Below, piece by piece: positions 16,502 through 27,507 of a DNA stretch of 64,000 bases. The translations under genes were made by a program, and so were the position numbers. The stretch's first letter is position 1, and each line of letters starts with the position of its first letter. Below the pieces are notes generated by a model. That model searched no databases. It was not told the origin of the DNA and saw only the letters and a program-made list of their open reading frames with translations. Origin of the DNA: Glutamicibacter uratoxydans (GTDB taxonomy: Bacteria > Actinomycetota > Actinomycetes > Actinomycetales > Micrococcaceae); assembly GCF_006539925.1 (NCBI RefSeq), contig NZ_BJNY01000004.1:1-64000 (forward strand), read 5' to 3'.

Positions 16502-16572
16502 AGCGGGCGACGGGAATCGAACCCGCGTATCGAGCTTGGGAAGCTAGCGCTCTACCATTGAGCTACGCCCGC
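16502..16572 (-). tRNA. tRNA-Gly (anticodon CCC)
   Basis: On the minus strand a 71-base cloverleaf is complete. The acceptor GCGGGCG pairs with CGCCCGC, the D-arm is GCTC/GAGC, the anticodon loop TTCCCAA gives anticodon CCC (reads GGG), and the T-arm is CGGGT-TCGATTC-with-CCG. The discriminator is T and CCA is not encoded. The anticodon stem CTAGC/GCTCG contains one apparent U-C mismatch at the 28:42 position. A terminator follows at 16461-16495. Confidence 0.92.
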
Positions 16573-16645
16573 AGTTGGCCGGATTTTCATCAAGCCACGA
16601 ATGAAACAGTAGACCAGCAGCGGCGCATACGCCAAATTGCCGCGG

Positions 16646-17137
16646 CTACGCTTCGGAGGTCGGCTTCTGGTTCAGCAGCTGCTCCTTGAGGATCGCCACG
16701 CCGTCGGCCGGGATCTCGAAGCTCAGGTCATCGCCCGGGTTCACCACAAAGCCGGTGCCTTCCAGCGCGCGCACGATCGAAGCGCCCTGCACCTTTACGC
16801 CGTAGCCAGCCTGGTCGATGTAGCTGGAGGGGATGCGCTCCAGGGAGGTGAACACCGCAACCATTGGCGCGCCGGCGGGATTTGTCAGCAGCAGCGGCTG
16901 CGCGTTCTTGTTCGCGCCGGTCACCTCTTCGCGGGAGAGGAAGAAGACCTCGGCGCTCATGAACGCTCCCATCAGCGAACCTGCCAGCTCCGGCTTGTTC
17001 ATGGCCGCCTGAAGCATCAATTCAAAGTGGGTTTTGGGCTTTGCGCGCTCTTGATCCATCGGGGTTTCGACGATCATGTCCGGTGCGTCGGCCTGCTCCT
17101 GGCCTTCGCGGGAAGCGTCGTTGTTTTCGGTGCTCAT
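16646..17137 (-). CDS. SseB-family protein
   Basis: This 163-residue cytoplasmic protein has an SseB N-terminal-type domain (motifs HFELMLQAAMNKPELAGSLMGAFMSAEVFFLSR and MVAVFTSLERIP). The family is named for enhanced serine sensitivity in E. coli, but its molecular role is unclear. ATG 17137 is taken as the start because the upstream 31 codons have no family similarity and overlap the divergent fumarase promoter region. The gene is transcribed away from the fumarase gene. Confidence 0.8.
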   Translation of the reverse strand: MSTENNDASREGQEQADAPDMIVETPMDQERAKPKTHFELMLQAAMNKPELAGSLMGAFMSAEVFFLSREEVTGANKNAQPLLLTNPAGAPMVAVFTSLERIPSSYIDQAGYGVKVQGASIVRALEGTGFVVNPGDDLSFEIPADGVAILKEQLLNQKPTSEA

Positions 17138-17249
17138 ACACCCAAGCATGTCGTGATCCAGCCCTGCGCGCAAACGCCCGAAGAAGCCAAATTCGGTTAC
17201 AAGGCCTAAACTGGCTTTGAGCAACCACAAAGAGAATCAAGGAACGAGC

Positions 17250-18956
<1,707 letters not shown>

Positions 18957-18968
18957 CATTCGCGCCAT

Positions 18969-19003
18969 AAAACTCGCCGCTGTGGGCCACAGCGGCGAGT
19001 TTT
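18969..19003 (+). terminator. Rho-independent terminator after fumarase
   Basis: A 16-bp perfect stem (18969-18984 with 18988-19003) ends in TTTT and is followed by CATTT. The remaining stretch to 19241 holds no convincing gene. Confidence 0.88.
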
Positions 19004-19241
19004 CATTTAAGTTCAATTAGTTCAGTTTTGATTTAGCGTGTTTTCATCTGCCTGCTAGGTGTTGCCATCGTTTTGGCGGCCATAGTCATCGACACTGCAC
19101 CCTCGGCATAGGGGAAACTTCTGTGGGGCAACCGCGAAGAATCAGAGTCGCTCGCTGGCATCTGGCACTCCACGGCTGAAATTAGATGCATGCGTCCGGA
19201 CAGTATTTGGCATCGAGGGCACCTTTTGAAATAGTCAGGGC

Positions 19242-19800
19242 ATGAAGCAGCGGACAATTCGGACACCGAGGCTAACTCTCGTGCCGATGAACGATGACCA
19301 CCTTGAACACGAAATTGCACTGGACGCCAGGCCCGAAGTTATGCGTTATCTCGGAAACGGAGTCGCAAGAGAACGTGCTGAAGTGGAAAAGCACCACTGC
19401 GGGCGGCTTAGTTCTGCACGCGACGGCCTCGGATACTGGACGGGATTCGTTGGAACTCAATTCGTTGGATGGTGGCTCCTAGCGCCAGCGAGCGAAGATG
19501 AACGCGGGCAAGCCGAGATCGGATACCGTCTGTCTCCCGATTTCTGGCGTCAAGGCCTTGCCTCTGAGGGGGGCCAAAGCGCTGCTTTCTTATGGTTTTG
19601 ACGAATTGGGTCTTGCACAAATCTTTGCCGAGACGATGACCGTCAATGAAGGTTCTAGAGCCGTGATGAGCCGCTTGGGCATGAGCCATCTGCGGACGCG
19701 CGATGTTGGGCAAATTAGTTCAATCCCTGGGTCGGATCAGGGGAACGTCGATTACATCATCACCCGGCAAGAGTGGGAGAAGTTGAGAAGCGCGCAGTAA
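19242..19800 (+). pseudogene. GNAT acetyltransferase interrupted by +1 frameshift
   Basis: Two overlapping frames together encode one ~185-residue GNAT N-acetyltransferase of the RimJ/RimL type. The first frame gives MKQRTIRTPRLTLVP through YRLSPDFWRQGLASEG. The second continues GAKALLSYGFDELGL through the NEGSRAVMSRLGM acetyl-CoA region to a TAA at 19800. The frames join at a G6 run (19568-19573); removing one G restores an uninterrupted reading frame. As written, the first frame stops at 19601 with a foreign tail. A true pseudogene, a phase-variable tract and a sequencing error cannot be distinguished. Confidence 0.8.
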
Positions 19801-20082
19801 TCTTGCGGCACGGACGCTGTTCTGAAGTCGCGCCCTGAAAACGAGATGGCAGCAAGGCACGCGGAAAAACTTGCATCGTGGAAATGCTCCATGAACAGGT
19901 CTCCCGACAGGACATCGACAACGATGGTTTGCGCTTGGTTGGACGGAAGTTTTCCTTCAGCACCCCGCGTGTTCAACTGCGCCGGTGGCCGTCCCGCGGT
20001 GGGCGGGGGAGTAGACTTTTGAAAAAATCCGTGTTGGCGCCCGATGCGCCGCCAAGGTGCCGTACTGCCAGGAGGCTAAGGA

Positions 20083-20421
20083 ATGACACGACTGTTTGTC
20101 GTTAACGTCCTGCTGGGAATTCCAGGAATCATCTACTACTGGCTGCTTTACACCTACTTCACCGGAGGTGTGCTGTTCTCCGGCCTCAGTTCGGCCGGCC
20201 TGGGACAGCGGATGGAATCCTACTTCTCCTCAAACCAGGTGCTGGGCCCGCCTCTGGCCATCGGTGCAATCATCTGGGTTCTCGTAAACGTCTATCTGGT
20301 CAACCGCCGCAAGCGCAACGGCGACTGCCAGAACGCCAGCGGCAAGACCGCGCACTGGGTCACCGCATTCGCCTCGACGCTGCTGCCCGCCGTGCTGTTC
20401 AGCGCCGCGGCCCTCGTCTAA
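20083..20421 (+). CDS. Small unknown membrane protein
   Basis: This 112-residue protein has three predicted helices (about 5-30, 55-75 and 90-111) and a basic loop (NRRKRNG). The ATG follows GGAGG at 20071-20075. No family is recognised. It converges directly on the VanY-type gene: its TAA at 20419-20421 abuts that gene's stop. The 282 bases upstream, to the acetyltransferase remnant, show no supported gene. Confidence 0.72.
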   Translation: MTRLFVVNVLLGIPGIIYYWLLYTYFTGGVLFSGLSSAGLGQRMESYFSSNQVLGPPLAIGAIIWVLVNVYLVNRRKRNGDCQNASGKTAHWVTAFASTLLPAVLFSAAALV

Positions 20422-21282
20422 CTAGGGGATGAAGCCGAAGGACCAGTCGCGGTAAGGCGGCAGGAATCGAAGCACAATCAGATCATCCTTCTGCAGGACC
20501 CCTGAACCAGGCTTGGCAGTTCCCTCGGTGGATTTCGACTCGGGCTTCTTCTGCTCGACCTCGGGAACTTTGGCCTTGTCCGTTGCCTTGGCTTCCTTCT
20601 GGGCCTGCTTCTTGAGCATCGAGTAGTACTCTTCGTAGGTCTTGGCGCCGCTGGCGGCCATCGCCTTGGCCTGATCTTCGCCGATATAGCGCACATGCCA
20701 CGGCTCGTATTTGTAGCCGGTAATGCTTTCCATACCGACCGGATAGCGAATGATCAGGCCGTAGTCCACCGCATGCTTGGCGATCCACTGGCCCGCAGGG
20801 GTTTGGCCGAAGGCTTCCTTGAGCTCTGCATAGCTGTTGGTGTAGCCGAGGTCAGCAGCCAGGCCCAGCTGGTGTTCGCTGGTTCCGGGACGGGCGGAGA
20901 TGCGTTCGGCGTAGGCGGTGCCGTACTTGGACTGGTACTGGTTGAACAGGGCGCTCTGGCGTTGGTAGGAGCGGAAGGCGCTGAGCACCTTGATGCTGTG
21001 GCCCGCCTTGCGGGCGTCGGCGACCAGCGCCTCGACGGCTTCGGCGGCCTCTGGGCGCAGCGTGACGGAGGTTCCGGCGACGTTCACCAGGTCTTTTGGA
21101 GTGTAGTCCTCTGGAGAGAGCTTGGTGCTGGGGTTGATCAGTGCGAGCATGCTTGATGCCTTGCCCAGTTCATCGGCTTGCACCGTCGGCAGATCATTGG
21201 GCGCCGCAGTGCCTGGCGCTGCGGTTGAGAAGACCAGCAGGCCTGCAATGACGCTGCTGGTGATGGCATGGGCCAAACGCAT
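20422..21282 (-). CDS. D-alanyl-D-alanine carboxypeptidase, VanY/M15B family
   Basis: This 286-residue exported zinc peptidase trims the terminal D-Ala of peptidoglycan stem peptides. A signal peptide (residues 1-26, ending APGTAA) precedes the M15 domain. Its zinc ligands are visible in SEHQLGLAADLG (His and Asp) and EPWHVRYIG (His), with the catalytic Glu in EPWH. The C-terminal ~70 residues are a Lys/Glu-rich tail ending in hydrophobic LIVLRFLPPYRDWSFGFIP, which is unusual and may contact membrane or wall. ATG 21282 is preferred, with AAGGA nearby. Confidence 0.9.
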   Translation of the reverse strand: MRLAHAITSSVIAGLLVFSTAAPGTAAPNDLPTVQADELGKASSMLALINPSTKLSPEDYTPKDLVNVAGTSVTLRPEAAEAVEALVADARKAGHSIKVLSAFRSYQRQSALFNQYQSKYGTAYAERISARPGTSEHQLGLAADLGYTNSYAELKEAFGQTPAGQWIAKHAVDYGLIIRYPVGMESITGYKYEPWHVRYIGEDQAKAMAASGAKTYEEYYSMLKKQAQKEAKATDKAKVPEVEQKKPESKSTEGTAKPGSGVLQKDDLIVLRFLPPYRDWSFGFIP

Positions 21283-21461
21283 GAATGAAAGTCCTTGATG
21301 GTGCGGTGTGTGCTGAACTGTCCCCGCTTCAAGGATATCTGGATCTGCTGCGCGCAGGAGGGGAATTTTGGTCACATGTCGGCGGTTTTATGCCATTGTC
21401 CAATCCGTTGTGCCGCGCGCGGGTTAGCGGATTGGCCGCCATCCGCGCTAAATTGAAAGGC

Positions 21462-22043
21462 GTGTTGTATTCAGATGGTGACATTCGTCGTGAAATTGCC
21501 TCCGGTCAGATCGGGCTGAGCCCCTTTGATCCAGAGATGGTCCAGCCCGCTTCGGTGGACGTAAGAATCGACCGCTTCTTCCGGTTGTTCGACAACCACA
21601 AGTACGCACATATCGACCCCTCTCTGGAGCAGGACGAGCTGACCCGTCTGGTCGAGGTGGATCCCGATGAGCCGTTCATCCTGCACCCGGGCGAGTTCGT
21701 GCTGGGCTCAACCTATGAAGTGGTTACCCTGGGCAACGGCGTAGCCGCCAGGCTTGAAGGCAAGAGCTCGCTGGGCCGCCTTGGCCTGCTCACACACTCC
21801 ACAGCAGGCTTCATTGACCCGGGCTTCTCCGGCCACGTGACCTTGGAACTGTCGAATATGGCCACCTTGCCGATCAAGCTGTGGCCGGGCTCGAAGATCG
21901 GCCAGCTGTGCTTCTTCAAGCTGACCAGCGAAACAGAGCACCCCTATGGTTCGGGACCCTACGGGAACCGCTACCAGGGTCAGCGAGGGCCGACCGCCTC
22001 GCGCAGCCACCTCAACTTCCACCGCACCATCATCGAGAGCTGA
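21462..22043 (+). CDS. dcd: dCTP deaminase (possibly bifunctional, dUMP-forming)
   Basis: This 193-residue homotrimeric enzyme converts dCTP to dUTP (or directly to dUMP) for thymidylate synthesis. GTG 21462 is chosen because it gives [12 protein letters not shown], matching the family N-terminus. GAAAGG lies immediately upstream, with unusually short spacing. Family motifs are [51 protein letters not shown] (with the catalytic Glu) and [10 protein letters not shown]. The gene is divergent from the VanY-type gene and ends at a long bidirectional terminator. Confidence 0.94.
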   Translation: MLYSDGDIRREIASGQIGLSPFDPEMVQPASVDVRIDRFFRLFDNHKYAHIDPSLEQDELTRLVEVDPDEPFILHPGEFVLGSTYEVVTLGNGVAARLEGKSSLGRLGLLTHSTAGFIDPGFSGHVTLELSNMATLPIKLWPGSKIGQLCFFKLTSETEHPYGSGPYGNRYQGQRGPTASRSHLNFHRTIIES

Positions 22044-22050
22044 TGCAGCG

Positions 22051-22094
22051 GGCATAAAAAATGACGGCACCTCGGTGCCGTCATTTTTTATGCC
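22051..22094. terminator. Bidirectional terminator, perfect 21-bp inverted repeat
   Basis: Bases 22051-22071 pair perfectly with 22074-22094 across a 2-base centre. A6 and T6 tracts on opposite sides of the GC core provide U-runs in both directions. It serves dcd (+) and the convergent DUF4282 gene (-). Confidence 0.9.
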
Positions 22095-22099
22095 AGGTA

Positions 22100-22483
22100 T
22101 TAGTGCTGGTAAGGATTCTGTGGACCGGAATTCGGGCCTGGGTTCGGGCCGGCCTGAGGGCCAGGGTATGAGCCGGGACCCGGCTGGTCAAAACCGGAGG
22201 CGGAGCCGCCGGAGAGGCGGACCAATTCGGCGGTGTTCTCTGCGGTGCGGATCTGTGCAATCAGCGATTCGAGACTTGCGCGGATCAGCGCCAGGTACAC
22301 CAGCACGACCAGCGGGCCGAAGATGAACATGGTGGCAAGTCCCATGCCGGTGCTCTCGTAGAACGCAGCAACGACGATGACGATGTACATGATGCCCAGG
22401 CCGATCATGAACAGGATATAGAGGACCTTGAGGATCGAGGGCGTGACGAACTTGGTAAAGCTAATGTCGAAAAGTGCCTTCAT
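22100..22483 (-). CDS. DUF4282 membrane protein
   Basis: This 127-residue protein has two transmembrane helices (about 17-45 and 50-72). A short conserved segment follows (LIRASLESLIAQIRTAENTAEL), then a Gly/Pro/Asn-rich tail (PGPGSYPGPQAGPNPGPNSG). It matches the DUF4282 family in layout; the function is unknown. It has its own ATG at 22483. The tail is low-complexity and probably disordered. Confidence 0.82.
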   Translation of the reverse strand: MKALFDISFTKFVTPSILKVLYILFMIGLGIMYIVIVVAAFYESTGMGLATMFIFGPLVVLVYLALIRASLESLIAQIRTAENTAELVRLSGGSASGFDQPGPGSYPGPQAGPNPGPNSGPQNPYQH

Positions 22484-22555
22484 GGCAGGTTCGCTTTCTG
22501 TTGATGCGGTGATGATTTCTTCGACATTACCCTAATAGCTTGTTTAAAGCCGAGT

Positions 22556-23884
22556 CTAGGATGCATTAACCTGTTTCGGCGTGCGGATCGGCAAGAGCAG
22601 CAGCAGGCCCATGAGCAGCACCAGCAGGATTCCCAGGATGCCGTAGCGCTGCGCCTGGCCGCTGGCGACCAGCGGGGTGGCAATGGCAATGGCCAGGGAG
22701 AAGAGCGCGGGCGCCAGGAACGACACCGCGCGGCCGGTGGTCGCATAGAGCCCGAAGAGCTCGCCTTCGCGCCCGGCGGGAATCAGCCGCGAGAGGTAGG
22801 AGCGGGCAGCGGCCTGGGCAGGTCCGACGAACAAGCACAGCAGCAGACCGAAGATCCAGAATCCGGAGGCTTCGGGGGAGAAGAACACCCCGGCCCCCGC
22901 GATCAACAGGCCCACCAGCGAGCCGAGGATGACCGCCTTGGGCCCGAGCCAGTCGTCGATCCTTCCGCCGACGACGGCGCCCAGGGCCGCGACCACATTG
23001 CCGACAATGGCAAAGATGATCACTTCGCTCAGCTTGAATCCGAAGGTGCCGGCCGCGATCACCCCGCCGAAGGTGAAGATCGCTGCCAGACCGTCGCGGA
23101 AGACCGCCGAGGAGAGCAGGAAGAAGATTAGGTTGCGGTCTTCGTTCCACAGATCCCGGATGCGCCTGAACAGCACAACATAGGAGCTCTTCAGTGGAAT
23201 CTTCTCGGAGCTCGCGGCAGGAGTTTCGGGGATGACGAAGAACAGAGGCAGCGCAAAGATCAGGCACCAGGCGGCGGAGAAGAGCGCGACAAGCCGGATG
23301 TTCAGCCCGTTCTCGGTCGAGGCGCCGGGCCAGTCGACGATCGGCTGGACAAATCCGAACAGCACCAGCGCCAGCGCCAGGATCCCGCCCACATAGCCCA
23401 TGCCCCAGCCGAATCCCGACACCTTGCCCACGGTGGCGGGGGTGGAGATCTGGTTGAGCACCGCGTTGTAGTTGACCCCGGCGAATTCGCTGGCAACGCT
23501 CATGGCGGCGATCAGCAGCGCGCCGAACCACAGGTACGAGGGATCGGGGAAGACGAAGAAGCAAGCGGCGCAGATGAGCACCAGCAGCAGCGTGTTGACC
23601 ATGATCCACAGCTTGCGCCGCCCGGCGGCATCCGAGCGCAGGCCGGTCACGGGAACCAGCAGGGCGATGCACACCCCGGCAATGGCCAGCGCCTGGGACA
23701 GTACCAGGGATGCATGGTCCTTGTCGCCGAACAGCTCGCTGGTCAGGTAGACGGTGAACACGAAGGTGATCATCACGGCGTTGATCGCCGCCTGCCCCCA
23801 GTCCCAGCTGGCCCACGCCCAAGTGTATTTGTTGAGCCATTTCTCACGTGTCGGCTCGGTCGCCGGCAGCTGATTGATTCCCAT
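22556..23884 (-). CDS. MFS transporter of Atg22/UMF1 type
   Basis: This 442-residue, 12-helix transporter resembles the Atg22/UMF1 group. A diagnostic opening WASWDWGQAAINAVMITFVFTVYLTSELFG lies near residue 27, with LRSDAAGRRKLW in the 2-3 loop and a long central loop about residues 205-235. Family substrates are unclear; fungal Atg22 exports vacuolar amino acids. ATG 23884 (MGINQLPATEP) is used since the upstream 41 codons look non-coding. It is divergent from the Mrp operon. Confidence 0.88.
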   Translation of the reverse strand: MGINQLPATEPTREKWLNKYTWAWASWDWGQAAINAVMITFVFTVYLTSELFGDKDHASLVLSQALAIAGVCIALLVPVTGLRSDAAGRRKLWIMVNTLLLVLICAACFFVFPDPSYLWFGALLIAAMSVASEFAGVNYNAVLNQISTPATVGKVSGFGWGMGYVGGILALALVLFGFVQPIVDWPGASTENGLNIRLVALFSAAWCLIFALPLFFVIPETPAASSEKIPLKSSYVVLFRRIRDLWNEDRNLIFFLLSSAVFRDGLAAIFTFGGVIAAGTFGFKLSEVIIFAIVGNVVAALGAVVGGRIDDWLGPKAVILGSLVGLLIAGAGVFFSPEASGFWIFGLLLCLFVGPAQAAARSYLSRLIPAGREGELFGLYATTGRAVSFLAPALFSLAIAIATPLVASGQAQRYGILGILLVLLMGLLLLLPIRTPKQVNAS

Positions 23885-24085
23885 GCTGGCATAGTACCCG
23901 TTTGCGGTAATCAAGAGATGAATTGCCCAACAGCTTGGGGAATACTGCGCCGTGGAGGGCGGGGGAATATTACACGACAGGCGCTCTGACATGAACAGAT
24001 TGAGCACCCCGGCTGATAAAATTACAGGTGCCGGCTATTTTTGGTCGTCGGACTCTGCCCCATTTTCAGTCGACAGAGGAGACGC

Positions 24086-27061
24086 GTGCTAACTATTCTC
24101 AGTGCACTCTTTGCCACGGCTGCGCTGTGCCCGATCTTGTTCAGGGCCTTCAAGCGCAATGCCTTCTACATTGTCGCCGTGGTTCCAGCGGTGGGATTCA
24201 TCTGGCTGCTGTTCCAGCTGCCGACAGTGCTCTCCTCCGACCAGACCCTGGCCTCCGGCGCCCCGAACGCACCGCCCTCGCTGCAGATCGACTGGATCAG
24301 CGGGCTGAACATCGGGCTGAACTTCCGCATGGACACCCTGTCGGCGACGATCCTGCTGCTGATCCTGGGCGTCGGCGCGCTGGTGCTCTTCTACTGCGCC
24401 AGGTATTTCAAGAACGACGACCCGCAGATCGGCAGCTTCGCGGCCAAGATGGTCGCCTTCGCCGGCGCGATGACCGGACTGGTCACCGCGGACGACATCA
24501 TCATCATGTTCATCTTCTGGGAAATCACCAGCGTGCTTTCCTACCTGCTCATCGGCTTCAGTCAGGCGCTGATCACCGCGCGCCGCTCGGCGATGAACGC
24601 GCTGATCGTCACCACCCTGGGCGGCCTGGTGATGCTGGCGGGCATCCTGATGCTTGGCGCCGCCTCCGGCAGCTACCAGCTCTCCGAAATCCTCGCGTCT
24701 GCCGAGCAGCTGAAGGCGATGGGGACGTACACGGATGTGGCGATCGCGCTGGTCATCGTCGGCGCCCTGTCCAAGTCGGCGCTGGTTCCCTTCCACTTCT
24801 GGCTGCCCGGCGCCATGGCCGCCCCGACTCCGGTCTCCGCCTACCTGCACGCCGCGGCGATGGTGAAGGCCGGCGTGTACCTGATCGCCCGGCTGGCACC
24901 CGGTTTTGCCGACACCGCGTTCTGGGTGCCGATGACCGTGGGCATCGGCATCACCACCATGTTGATCGGCGGGTTCAGGGCGCTGAAGCAGTATGACCTG
25001 AAGCTGATCCTCGCCTTCGGCACCGTCTCCCAGCTGGGCTTCATCATCGCGGTCTTCGGCTTCGGCACCCCCGAGGCGTCCTTCGCCGCGCTGGCCATGA
25101 CCCTGGCCCACGGCCTGTTCAAGGCGACGTTGTTCCTCTCGGTAGGCATCATCGACCACAACACCGGAACGCGCGATATCCGCAAGCTCACCGGGCTGCG
25201 CCGGGCCATGCCGATCCTGGCCACCACCACCGGCATTGCCGCGGCCTCGATGGCCGGCATCCCGCTGACCCTGGGCTTCGTAGCCAAGGAGGGCGTGTAC
25301 GAGTCGGCCCTGCACCTGGATTCCTGGTGGGGGACTGCCGCGCTGGCAGGCATTGTGCTCGGCGCCGGCCTGACCCTTGCCTATTCGCTGCGCTTCTTCT
25401 TCGGCGCGTTCGGCGTGAAGAAGTACAAGGTGGAGCCGCGCAGCTGCAAGCCGCCGACGCTGATCTTCCTGGCCCCGCTGCTGGTGCTCAGCGCGCTGAC
25501 GCTGCTGTTGGGCATCTACCCGCACCCGGTGGAGCTGCTGGCCAAGCACTGGTCCGCAGCCCAGGGCGGGCCCGCGGGCATGCATCTGGCGGCCTTCGCG
25601 GGCTTCAATGCGGCGCTGGGCCTGAGCGCGGCCTCCATCACGCTGGGCGTCGTCTTCTACCTGATCCGCCGCGCCACCGACACCGGCGCCCCGCTGCGCC
25701 GCATGGTCATCTCCGCCGAAGAGCTCTACCGCATGAGCGTGAACGCGCTGGACATCGCCGCCATCTGGATCACCGGCCGCACCCAGCGCGGTTCGCTCTC
25801 CTTCTACCTGGGCGTGATCCTGGCCGTGGTGCTGGTGGTGCCGCTGGGCATCGCCCTGTCGGTGCAGACCCCGTGGCCGAGCAACTGGGTGCTCGCCGAC
25901 CATCCGGCGCAGATCGTGATCGGCGTGATCATCATCGCCGGGGCGGTGATCTCCATCATCGCGCCCAAGCGCTTCATGGCGGTGCTGATGGTCTCGGTCA
26001 CCGGCTACGGCATGGTGGCGATCTTTGCGCTGCAGGGCGCCCCGGACCTGGCGCTGACCCAGCTGCTCGTGGAAACCATCGTGCTGGTGTCCTTCGTGCT
26101 GGCGCTGCGCGCGCTGCCCAAGCGGCTGTGGGTGGGCCTGACCACGATCAAGTGGGGCAGGGCCCTGCTTGCCATCGCGCTGGCGGTGATGGTCATCTAC
26201 ATCGCCATCGCGATGCTGGCGGCGCGTGGCCAGGCGAGCATCTCGCTGCAGTGGCCGGATTTGGCCTACTACGAGGGCTATGGCAAGAACATCGTTAACG
26301 TGGCGCTGGTGGACTTGCGCGTCTGGGACACCTTCGGCGAAATCACCGTGCTGGCCGCGGCGGCCACCGGCGTGGCCTCGCTGATCTTCGCCGGGCGCGG
26401 CTTCGGAGCCCGGGTGCGCGCCACCGACGTGGCACCGGGCAGCATCGACTCCGGCTCGGAGGCCATGGGCACCAAGGAGGAGAAGGAGGTGGAGCTGCGC
26501 ATGGCGCGCCGCTTCGCCGCCAGCTCCAACCAAGACTGGCTGATGGCCGGCAACACCCTGGTGGCAGAGCGCCGCTCCATCATCTTCGAGGTGGTCACCC
26601 GCCTGATGTTCCACTCGGTGCTGATCCTTTCGGTCTACACGCTGCTGGCCGGGCACAACACCCCCGGCGGCGGCTTTGCCGGCGGCCTGATCGCAGGCCT
26701 GGCGCTGACGATCCGCTACCTGGCCGGCGGGCGCATCGAGCTGTCCGAGTCGATGCGCATCGCCCCGGGCATGCTGATCGGCGGCGGCATCGCGCTGGCG
26801 GGCGTGGCAGGCATCGTCCCATTGTTCGTGGGGGATGAAATCTTCACCATGTACGCCTGGGAGTTCTGGCTGCCGGTCTTCGGCGAGCACAAGTTCGTCA
26901 CCTCCACGATCTTCGACATCGGCGTGTACCTGGTGGTGCTGGGGCTGGTGCAGGACGTGCTGCGCTCGCTGGGCAGCGAGATCGACCTGCTCTCCGAGGG
27001 CCGCAGCCCGATCGAACAACACGACCCAATCCACGCCTCAACGACGGGAGTCGGCCGATGA
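24086..27061 (+). CDS. mrpA: Na+/H+ antiporter subunit A (MrpA with fused MrpB domain)
   Basis: This 991-residue subunit is the largest of the Mrp complex, an electrogenic Na+(K+)/H+ antiporter related to respiratory complex I. The N-terminal ~480 residues form an NuoL-like proton channel (motifs GMTGLVTADDIIIMFIFWEITS and PFHFWLPGAMAAPTPVSAYLHAAAMVKAGVYL). The middle carries additional helices, and the C-terminal ~190 residues are the MrpB domain (TRLMFHSVLILSVYTLLAGHNTPGGGFAGGLIAG). GTG 24086 follows AGAGGA. Its stop overlaps mrpC by 4 bases (ATGA). Confidence 0.95.
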   Translation: MLTILSALFATAALCPILFRAFKRNAFYIVAVVPAVGFIWLLFQLPTVLSSDQTLASGAPNAPPSLQIDWISGLNIGLNFRMDTLSATILLLILGVGALVLFYCARYFKNDDPQIGSFAAKMVAFAGAMTGLVTADDIIIMFIFWEITSVLSYLLIGFSQALITARRSAMNALIVTTLGGLVMLAGILMLGAASGSYQLSEILASAEQLKAMGTYTDVAIALVIVGALSKSALVPFHFWLPGAMAAPTPVSAYLHAAAMVKAGVYLIARLAPGFADTAFWVPMTVGIGITTMLIGGFRALKQYDLKLILAFGTVSQLGFIIAVFGFGTPEASFAALAMTLAHGLFKATLFLSVGIIDHNTGTRDIRKLTGLRRAMPILATTTGIAAASMAGIPLTLGFVAKEGVYESALHLDSWWGTAALAGIVLGAGLTLAYSLRFFFGAFGVKKYKVEPRSCKPPTLIFLAPLLVLSALTLLLGIYPHPVELLAKHWSAAQGGPAGMHLAAFAGFNAALGLSAASITLGVVFYLIRRATDTGAPLRRMVISAEELYRMSVNALDIAAIWITGRTQRGSLSFYLGVILAVVLVVPLGIALSVQTPWPSNWVLADHPAQIVIGVIIIAGAVISIIAPKRFMAVLMVSVTGYGMVAIFALQGAPDLALTQLLVETIVLVSFVLALRALPKRLWVGLTTIKWGRALLAIALAVMVIYIAIAMLAARGQASISLQWPDLAYYEGYGKNIVNVALVDLRVWDTFGEITVLAAAATGVASLIFAGRGFGARVRATDVAPGSIDSGSEAMGTKEEKEVELRMARRFAASSNQDWLMAGNTLVAERRSIIFEVVTRLMFHSVLILSVYTLLAGHNTPGGGFAGGLIAGLALTIRYLAGGRIELSESMRIAPGMLIGGGIALAGVAGIVPLFVGDEIFTMYAWEFWLPVFGEHKFVTSTIFDIGVYLVVLGLVQDVLRSLGSEIDLLSEGRSPIEQHDPIHASTTGVGR

Positions 27062-27507
27062 GCGTCAACATCACCTTCCTGGTCATCACCGGGGTGCTGC
27101 TGGCCACCGGGTTCTACCTAGTGCTCGAGCGCACGCTGACCCGGGTGCTGCTGGGCATCATGCTGATCGGCAACGGCATCAACCTGCTGATTCTGACCAC
27201 CGGCGGGCGCCGCGGCGCGGCCCCGCTGTTCCAGGCGCAGCTGCCGGCGGAGGAATACTCCGACCCGCTGCCGCAGGCGCTGATCCTGACAGCGATCGTG
27301 ATCACCTTCGCCGTCACCGCGTTCCTGCTCGCCATGATCTACCGCTCCTGGACGCTGACCAGCGCCGATGTGCTGGCTGATGACACCGAAGACGTCAAGG
27401 TTTCACTGTCCTCCGCCTACGACGAGGAAGAGGACTCGCCGGTGGCGGAAGACACCACAGAATTCGTCGACGAAGAAGGCCGCCCGGTGCGCGAGGGGGA
27501 AGAGTGA
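27058..27507 (+). CDS. mrpC: Na+/H+ antiporter subunit C (NuoK-like)
   Basis: This 149-residue protein has three transmembrane helices homologous to complex I NuoK (TRVLLGIMLIGNGINLLILTTGG; DPLPQALILTAIVITFAVTAFLLAMIYR). The last ~40 residues are a strongly acidic cytoplasmic tail, longer than in typical ~115-residue MrpC proteins. It overlaps mrpA and mrpD by 4 bases at each end, so translation of the operon is tightly coupled. Confidence 0.95.
   Translation: MSVNITFLVITGVLLATGFYLVLERTLTRVLLGIMLIGNGINLLILTTGGRRGAAPLFQAQLPAEEYSDPLPQALILTAIVITFAVTAFLLAMIYRSWTLTSADVLADDTEDVKVSLSSAYDEEEDSPVAEDTTEFVDEEGRPVREGEE

Noticed and set aside
18957-19241. Possible small gene after fumarase (95-codon minus frame reaching 19320)
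   Set aside because: It overlaps the GNAT start and has no family features. Only the fumarase terminator is supported here.
19568-19573. Programmed ribosomal frameshift in the GNAT gene
   Set aside because: The required shift is +1 at a G-run. No slippery heptamer with a downstream structure was seen, and GNAT genes are not known for this. A mutation or sequence error is simpler.
19752-20105. Short frames on both strands between the GNAT remnant and the small membrane protein
   Set aside because: They have low-complexity content, no ribosome sites and mutual overlap. No gene is supported in 19801-20082.
24089-27034. 981-codon open frame on the minus strand opposite mrpA (and similar 840-codon frames opposite the CopD-CtaG and NHL genes)
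   Set aside because: These are shadows of high-GC codon bias. The opposite frames encode clear conserved families, while these are His/Gln/Arg/Gly-rich with no domain or ribosome site.
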